Part shown: positions 59,130-64,000 of the stretch, piece after piece
How the letters are laid out: every line of letters begins with the position of its first letter
Numbering within the stretch: the first letter of the stretch is position 1
Assembly (NCBI GenBank): GCA_026214975.1
Contig: CM047814.1
Location: 18,375,541-18,439,540, forward strand
Source: Gentiana macrophylla
Taxonomy: Eukaryota; Streptophyta; Magnoliopsida; Gentianales; Gentianaceae
DNA: 64,000 nucleotides
Direction: 5' to 3'
Position numbers and translations under genes: made by a program
Notes under the pieces: generated by a model
Seen by the model: the letters and a program-made list of their open reading frames with translations, nothing else
The model's database searches: none
What the model was told of the DNA's origin: nothing

Positions 59130-59999
59130 ATGTCTGCAGTTAACGTAAAAATCAACAAATTTACATGAAGAAATAGTTTTAGTCTGTGGCAAATCAAGAT
59201 GCGGGCCTTGTTAAAACAACAAGGATTATGGACTCCTTTATCTGGTAAAGGGGATGTCAGTTCAGCAGATTCTGCCAGTCTGGAAGAGAAAGCACATTCA
59301 ACCATCATGTTGTGGTTATCTGATGATGATATCACTGAAATTGCTGAGGAAGACACAACTGCCAAGTTGTGGGAAAGCCTTGAAAGTCTGTATATGACTA
59401 AGTCATTAACCAACAAGTTGCTGCCGAAGTAGAGACTGTTTAGTCTGAGGATGCATGAAGGAGGTCTGCTGAGGGAACATTTGGACCAGCTGAACACAAT
59501 ATTACTTGATCTCAGGAATATTGATGTTAAAATTGAAGATGAAGATGCAGCCCTAATCCTGCTGGTGTCATTACCAGGTTCATATGAAAACTTTGTGCAG
59601 TCCTTCATAGTTGGTAAGGATACAGTGGCTTTAGAGGATATGAGGGCGGTCTTGCATGCCAGGGAGCTGAGACACAAGACAGCAAGGACAGACAATCAGG
59701 CTGCTGGACTTGTAGTCAGCAGCAGTGGGAAAGGATATGAACAGCAGTCTGGGAAGAAGAAATCCAAGAAGTCCAAAGGTCCTAAATCCATAGATGTCTG
59801 TAATTACTGTAAAGAGCAGGGGCTTCGGAAGTCCAATTGTCCAAAGAAGAAAAGGCAAAAGGAGAGCAATTCTGGCACAGCAGCTGTGGCTGTTGAGTAT
59901 TCTGATGAGGATCTGGTTCTAGTTGTTGAGGATTCAACACATCATGCTGATGTTTTTATCTTAGATTCTGGAGAATCCTATCATATTTGCCCCACATAG
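59130..59999 (+). pseudogene. CoI gag and protease start
   Basis: The start MSAVNVKINKF is at 59130 and a stop follows after 12 codons. Then LWESLESLYMTKSLTNKLLP (to TAG 59430-59432, from CAG) and LREHLDQLNTILLDLRN, LVSLPGSYENFVQSF, VCNYCKEQGLRKSNC (CCHC knuckle with the His replaced by Leu, near 59800-59840). The protease box is DSGESYHICP (usual DSGAS). A frameshift at about 59995 follows. UBN2 gag order, typical size. Confidence 0.88.
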
Positions 60000-60223
60000 A
60001 GTGGTTTTCTACTTATGAGCAGATAAATGGTGGTCATATTTCTATGGCAAACAGCAAGGTCTGCAAGATAATGGGAATTGGCTTAGTGAAGTTGAGGACA
60101 GAGGATGGTAGATTCAGACACCTTTGAAAGATGTTAGACATGTACCACAGATGACCAATTTGGTCTCACTTAGTCTCTTGGGATGACAAGGGGTTCAATT
60201 TCAATGGAAGGTGTGAGAGCCGA

Positions 60224-61208
60224 ATGTCTACAAAGATTGATTGTGGTCCTCAAAGGTATCAAGAAGGAACCTTGTATATATTACAAGGCTCTACTATATA
60301 TGGCTCTGCTGCTGTAGCATCCTCAGTAGTTCATCAGTCACAGCAGACTCAGTTGCGGCACATGATACTTGGTCACATGGGTGAAAGAGGAATGCAAGTC
60401 CTTTCTTCAGCAGGTTTTCTTGGGGGGATATAAGGTCAAAAATATGGACTTTTGTGAGCACTGTATGTTTGGGTAGCTACATAGAAGTAAGTTCTCAGCA
60501 GGTATACACAGTACAAATGCATCACTTGATTATATCCATTCTGATTGCTGGGGTCCATCAAAGGTGGAATCATTGGGTGGTCACATATATTTTGTGTCAT
60601 TCATAGATTACTATTCAAGAATGACTTGGGTGGTGATGATGAAACACAAAAGTGAGGCATTCAACAGTTTCAAGCAGTGGAAGGCTCTAGGGGAAAATCA
60701 GATAGGCAATAAAATCAAAAGGCTCAGAACAGATAATGGTCTGGAATTCTGTTGGTCAGAGTTTGATACATTATGTAAGGATGAGGGTATTGCCAGACAT
60801 CATACAGTCAGGAATACACCTCAGTAGAATGGTGTAGCTGAAAGGATGAATCAAACTCTTCTGGAGATGGCAAGATGTATGCTCTCTAATGCTGGTTTAT
60901 CAAGGAGATTTTGGGCAGAGGCTGTAACCACAGCATGCTACTTTATCAACAAGATTTCTCACACAGGGATCAATCTCAAGACACCATTTGAGATGTGGTC
61001 AGGCAAGTCTGCTGACTACTCAGTTCTAAGGGTTTTTAAAAGCACAGTTTACTATCATGTGAATGAAAGGAAGCTGGAACCAAGGGCCAAGAAGGGAGTG
61101 TTTGTGGGGTATGGTGATGGAGTTAAAGGTTATAGAATTTGGCCATCAGCAGAGTCCAAAGTCATACTCAGCAGATATGTGGTCTTTGATGAAAAATTTT
61201 ATGATTAG
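60224..61208 (+). pseudogene. CoI integrase
   Basis: RHMILGHMGERGMQVLS (H-H half, 60355-60410), IHSDCWGPSKVESLGGHIYFVSFIDYYSRMTW (first Asp, 60535-60625), RLRTDNGLEFCW (second Asp, 60720-60755), a nonsense TAG at 60825-60827 in the PQ-NGVAE word (before the conserved Glu) and then ARCMLSNAGLSRRFWAEAV...KTPFEMWSGKSADYSVLRVF, KKGVFVGYGDGVKGYRIW (INT C-terminal block). Catalytic triad positions remain. Confidence 0.9.
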
Positions 61209-61439
61209 CTCATCAGTGGGGAGGTCTGCTGAATCTGAAACCCGGTGCTAATGAGAGAAAGTGAGAAACATGTGGAGCTTCAAGTGGAGTCAGCTGATAT
61301 GCAACAATCAGGTGATCCAAGTCAACACTCGTCTGATCTGGTTGCTGAACCAGAGTCTGATCCAAGCTAGTCTGCTGAACAAGGATCAGCAAACTATCAA
61401 ACAGGGACATTGGTCAGCAGAGTATAGCCGTCAGCAGGG

Positions 61440-62274
61440 CTAGAAGATCAAATGTTGAGGTACCTGTCAAGAGGTATGGTTTTGATGATATGGTTGGATA
61501 TGCACTTCAAGTTGCAGAAGAAGTGGATGGTTTTGAACCTTCTACTTACAGGGAAGCAATGAATTGTTCTGAAGCATCTCAATTGCTTGCTTCCATAAGA
61601 GATGAAACTGAGTCATTATTGAAGAATCAGACATAGGATCTAGTTAAACATCCAGCTGATAGGAGAGTTGTTACTTGCAAGTGGATCTTCAAGAAAAAGG
61701 AAGGAATGACCAAGGCAGAAGGAGTTAAGTATAAGGCACGTTTGGTTGCAAGAGGGTTCAGTCAAAAAGAAGGGGTAGACTTTGATGAGATATTCTAACC
61801 AGTGGTCATACACACTTCAATCAGAGTGTTACTAGCAACGGTGGCACAGCAGGATCTTGAACTTGAGCAGTTAGATGTGAAGACAGCATTTCTACATGGT
61901 GAGGTAGATAAGGAGATATACATGACTCAAATTATAGGGATTTCAATTTCTGGAAGGAAGATTTTGTGTGCAAGTTAAAAAGGTCCTTATATGGCTCAAG
62001 CGAGGCTCTTAGACATTGGTATAAAAGGTTTGACAGTTACATGTTCCATTTAGGTCATAACAGGTGTCCATATGACTGTTGTGTATATCACAGTCAGTTG
62101 AAAGATGGATCACATATCTATCTTGTCATTTATGTGGATGATATGTTAATAGCTGCTGAAAAGAAGTCTGATGTTCAAAATTTGAAGAACCTTCTCAGTG
62201 CTGAGTTTGAAATGAAGGATTTGGGAGCAGACAAAAAGATTTTGGGGATGGAGATCTGGAGAGATAGGAGTTAG
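61440..62274 (+). pseudogene. CoI reverse transcriptase
   Basis: 61480-61960 in broken frames: TYREAMNCSE, WIFKKKEG, KARLVARGFSQKEGVDF, LELEQLDVKTAFLHGEVDKEIYM. Stops at 61634-61636 (TAG, from TGG) and about 61797 (TAA). The frame 61966-62274 holds CKLKRSLYG, DCCVYH and IYLVIYVDDMLIA with the YVDD catalytic box intact, then LKNLLSAEFEMKDLG and KILGMEIWRDR. Active-site residues remain but the frame does not. Confidence 0.92.
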
Positions 62275-62327
62275 AAGAAGTTGTTCTTGTCTCAAAGAGG
62301 GGTTATATCTGAGAAGATATTGGCGAT

Positions 62328-63092
62328 TTGGCATGTCTCTTTGCAAAGCCAATAGTTACTCTTATGGCATCAAATGTTCATTTGTCTGTTTATGCTTCAC
62401 AATCAGCAGAGGAGAAGGAGTATATGTCAAAAGTTCCCTATGCTAGTGCAGTTGGTAGTCTGATGTATGCCATGGTGTGCACTAGGCATGATTTGGCTCA
62501 GGCGGTCAGTGTTGTCAGCAGGTTTATGGCTCAACCTGGAAAGGAACACTAGAAAGCTGTGAAAAGAATGTTCAGGTACCTTATGGGTACAACTGATATT
62601 GGTCTCATTTATGGAGGTGATACTCAATGTCTAATCACAGGATACTGTGATACTGATTATGCAGGTGATGTGGACAGTAGGAAATCAATGACTGGTTATG
62701 TTTTCATATTAGGAATTCGGATTTGTCATTTGGAAAGCAAGCTGTCGGACAGCAGTGGCTTTATCAACTCTTGAGGCGAGAATATATGGCTCTTCTTGAA
62801 AGCGACCAAGGAGGGTATATGGTTGAAAGGGCTAGTCAATGATTTGGGGCTACATTAGGATCAAGCAGAGATTTATTGTGACAGTTTGAGTAAAATTTGT
62901 CTAGCTAAGGATCAGGTTCATCATGAAAGAACCAAGCATATTGTTGTGAGGTATCGTTTTCTAAGGAATGAGAAGAGGGTTGTAGTGAAGAATATCAGCA
63001 CCAAGGAGAACCCTACTGATATGTTCACTAAACCGGTTCAGCAGAGCAAAATTCAGTTATGTCTGGACTTACTGAATATTCAAAGCTTATAA
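62328..63092 (+). pseudogene. CoI RT tail and RNase H
   Basis: VPYASAVGSLMYAMVCTRHDLAQAVSVVSRFMAQPGKEH, then TAG at 62550-62552 (from TGG of the usual HW), GYCDTDYAGDVDSRKSMTGYVF (first RNase H Asp, 62640-62705), and 62886-63092 with HHERTKHIVVRYRFLRN and KENPTDMFTKPVQQSK. The A-E-Y-I active-site segment (62770-62830) is frameshifted. Confidence 0.9.
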
Positions 63093-63222
63093 TCTGGAAT
63101 TGGAAGCTCGGTGAGTGGATTACGTGGAGTAATCTAGTATAAAGTACATCCGGCATTGATGAATGCATTTGGTACAAGTATATCTGTTTATGCAATCTGG
63201 TTGTTGTGAATGAGAGTTCAAG

Positions 63223-63236
63223 TCAAGGTGGAGATT
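63223..63236 (+). other. CoI polypurine tract
   Basis: CAAGGTGGAGATTT directly before TGTCAGC of the 3' LTR. Confidence 0.85.
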
Positions 63237-63787
63237 TGTCAGCTAAGTGACTTAAACTCTACATCTGGTAGAACTAATCTGGAAGTTAGCAGAGTGATGG
63301 TCTGCTGAGAAGTATATCCAAGTCTATGAAAGTCAGCTGGGAAGTCTGCTGAGTTTCTTTCTAGAGTCAACAGTCTACTGGAGATAAGTCTGCTGGAGGA
63401 CAGTCTGCTGGAGGTCAGCAGAGTGTTTTGGATACAACCGAATTCTACATTTGGGCAATGATCAGCTGAGTGGGATCAACTGAGTGATCCAACATCTAGG
63501 GCATTTATGACAATCCGACAAAGATTCTTGGCGGTTAGGGTTTAGGGATCTGTGCCTATAAATACCAATTGTATTGATCATTATAAAGCGTGAGTGTGTG
63601 TAATCTATCTGGATTTCAGTGCATAATGAAATATATCTTTTATGTCCATGGAGTAGTCGGCACAACGCCGGAAACCACGTTAAAACCTGTGTTCTTCATG
63701 TTTCTGTTATCTCTGTGTGATTGTTTATGTTAGATTGCATCTGTTAATTATATATCTTGCATCTGGATTCCCTATCCTGTAATAACA
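63237..63787 (+). repeat. CoI 3' LTR (551 bp)
   Basis: TGTCAGCTAAGTG... to AATAACA. It carries a run of 'cagtctgctggag'-type words (63366-63425) in place of the shorter text in the 5' LTR. Confidence 0.88.
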
Positions 63788-64000
63788 TAAACTTTGGCGC
63801 ACGCCAAAAGTCTTGTCGCCTCCAACACTGTCTGAATGTTGTTTTGAGCGTTTTAAGCTACGAGATGAGTTTTGAATGTTGTTTCTTGACCTAATAACGT
63901 TAAATGAACATGAACAAGCCTCGATTAAGCTTCTGATGCATTTAGTTCCGGCACCGGATGTACTCTTCCATAGAGTTGAAGTTCGGGACCGTCGAAAGGG
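63788..64000 (+). repeat. LTR H2 (right part), runs off the window
   Basis: TTTGGCGCACGCCAAA recurs at 63793-63808. 'gatgcatttagttccggcaccggatg...gggaccgtcgaaagg' (63931-63999) matches H1 at 55244-55305. So H2 continues here after the CoI insertion. Confidence 0.85.

Larger units (their letters stand above)
58483..63787 (+). mobile_element. CoI: Tork-like copia element, 5.3 kb, inside LTR H2
   Basis: LTRs 58483-59013 and 63237-63787, PBS 59018-59028, gag, PR, INT, RT, RNase H in copia order, polypurine tract 63223-63236 (CAAGGTGGAGATTT). Flanking bases TGTAC and TAAAC match only 3 of 5. All domains are present, but frameshifts and nonsense codons inactivate it. Confidence 0.9.

Overview
This is a repeat-dense stretch of a flowering-plant nuclear genome, most likely a dicot. 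The evidence is the set of plant retroelement lineages (Ty3/gypsy Athila/Tat, long-LTR Tekay-like, Ty1/copia), TRIMs, a tRNA-derived SINE, MITEs, AT-rich spacers with long (TA)n runs, and one short intronless plant gene of the DUF761 / cotton-fibre-protein type. I see no rRNA, tRNA, CRISPR or organellar genes. The window starts inside one element and ends inside another.

Layout. (1) 1-19115 is a minus-strand retrotransposon nest: an Athila-type fragment GyA (gag, primer-binding site, part of its 5' LTR), an LTR of a second element GyB inserted in GyA's LTR, and a copia element CoC (5305-19115). CoC is split in its integrase by a 9.1-kb gypsy element GyD (7459-16539). GyD has 2.3-kb LTRs, PBS, PPT and a perfect AGTAC target duplication, but carries gag and protease only. 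(2) 19116-25080 is mixed: a TRIM, the DUF761 gene (20361-20957, minus), an LTR fragment, degenerate CCCTACC arrays and a LINE 3' end. (3) 25081-46985 is plus-strand: Athila element GyE (5' LTR, PBS, gag with two zinc knuckles, RT, RNase H, integrase) is fused at 33.22 kb to a decayed Angela-like copia, CoF. A solo LTR of the CoF family follows (40337-46856). It contains a foreign solo LTR (family G) and an inverted CoF-family LTR with a 955-bp internal duplication. All three insertions have perfect 5-bp target duplications. The insertions interrupt one CCCTACC tract. (4) 46986-54281 is AT-rich and holds small elements: a SINE with a 16-bp target duplication, a hairpin MITE, an 808-bp hAT-like element, a TRIM split by a TTA-flanked MITE, and nested TA-MITEs. 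(5) 54282-64000 holds a Tekay-like solo LTR (H1), a related LTR (H2) split by a Tork-like copia (CoI, 58483-63787) that has all domains but is inactivated, and the continuation of H2 at the window end.

No operon-like co-operation exists here. The gag, PR, INT, RT and RNase H fragments once formed polyproteins, and none of the elements looks able to move by itself. GyD has a paired-LTR structure but lacks polymerase, so it would need a helper. The most unusual pattern is that many of the unrelated LTR families carry their own short, GC-rich palindromic word, often reiterated and in several cases placed just upstream of a TATA box or in the gag leader. Read as arms of 5-9 nt around a 2-3 nt centre, these words look like family-specific tags.
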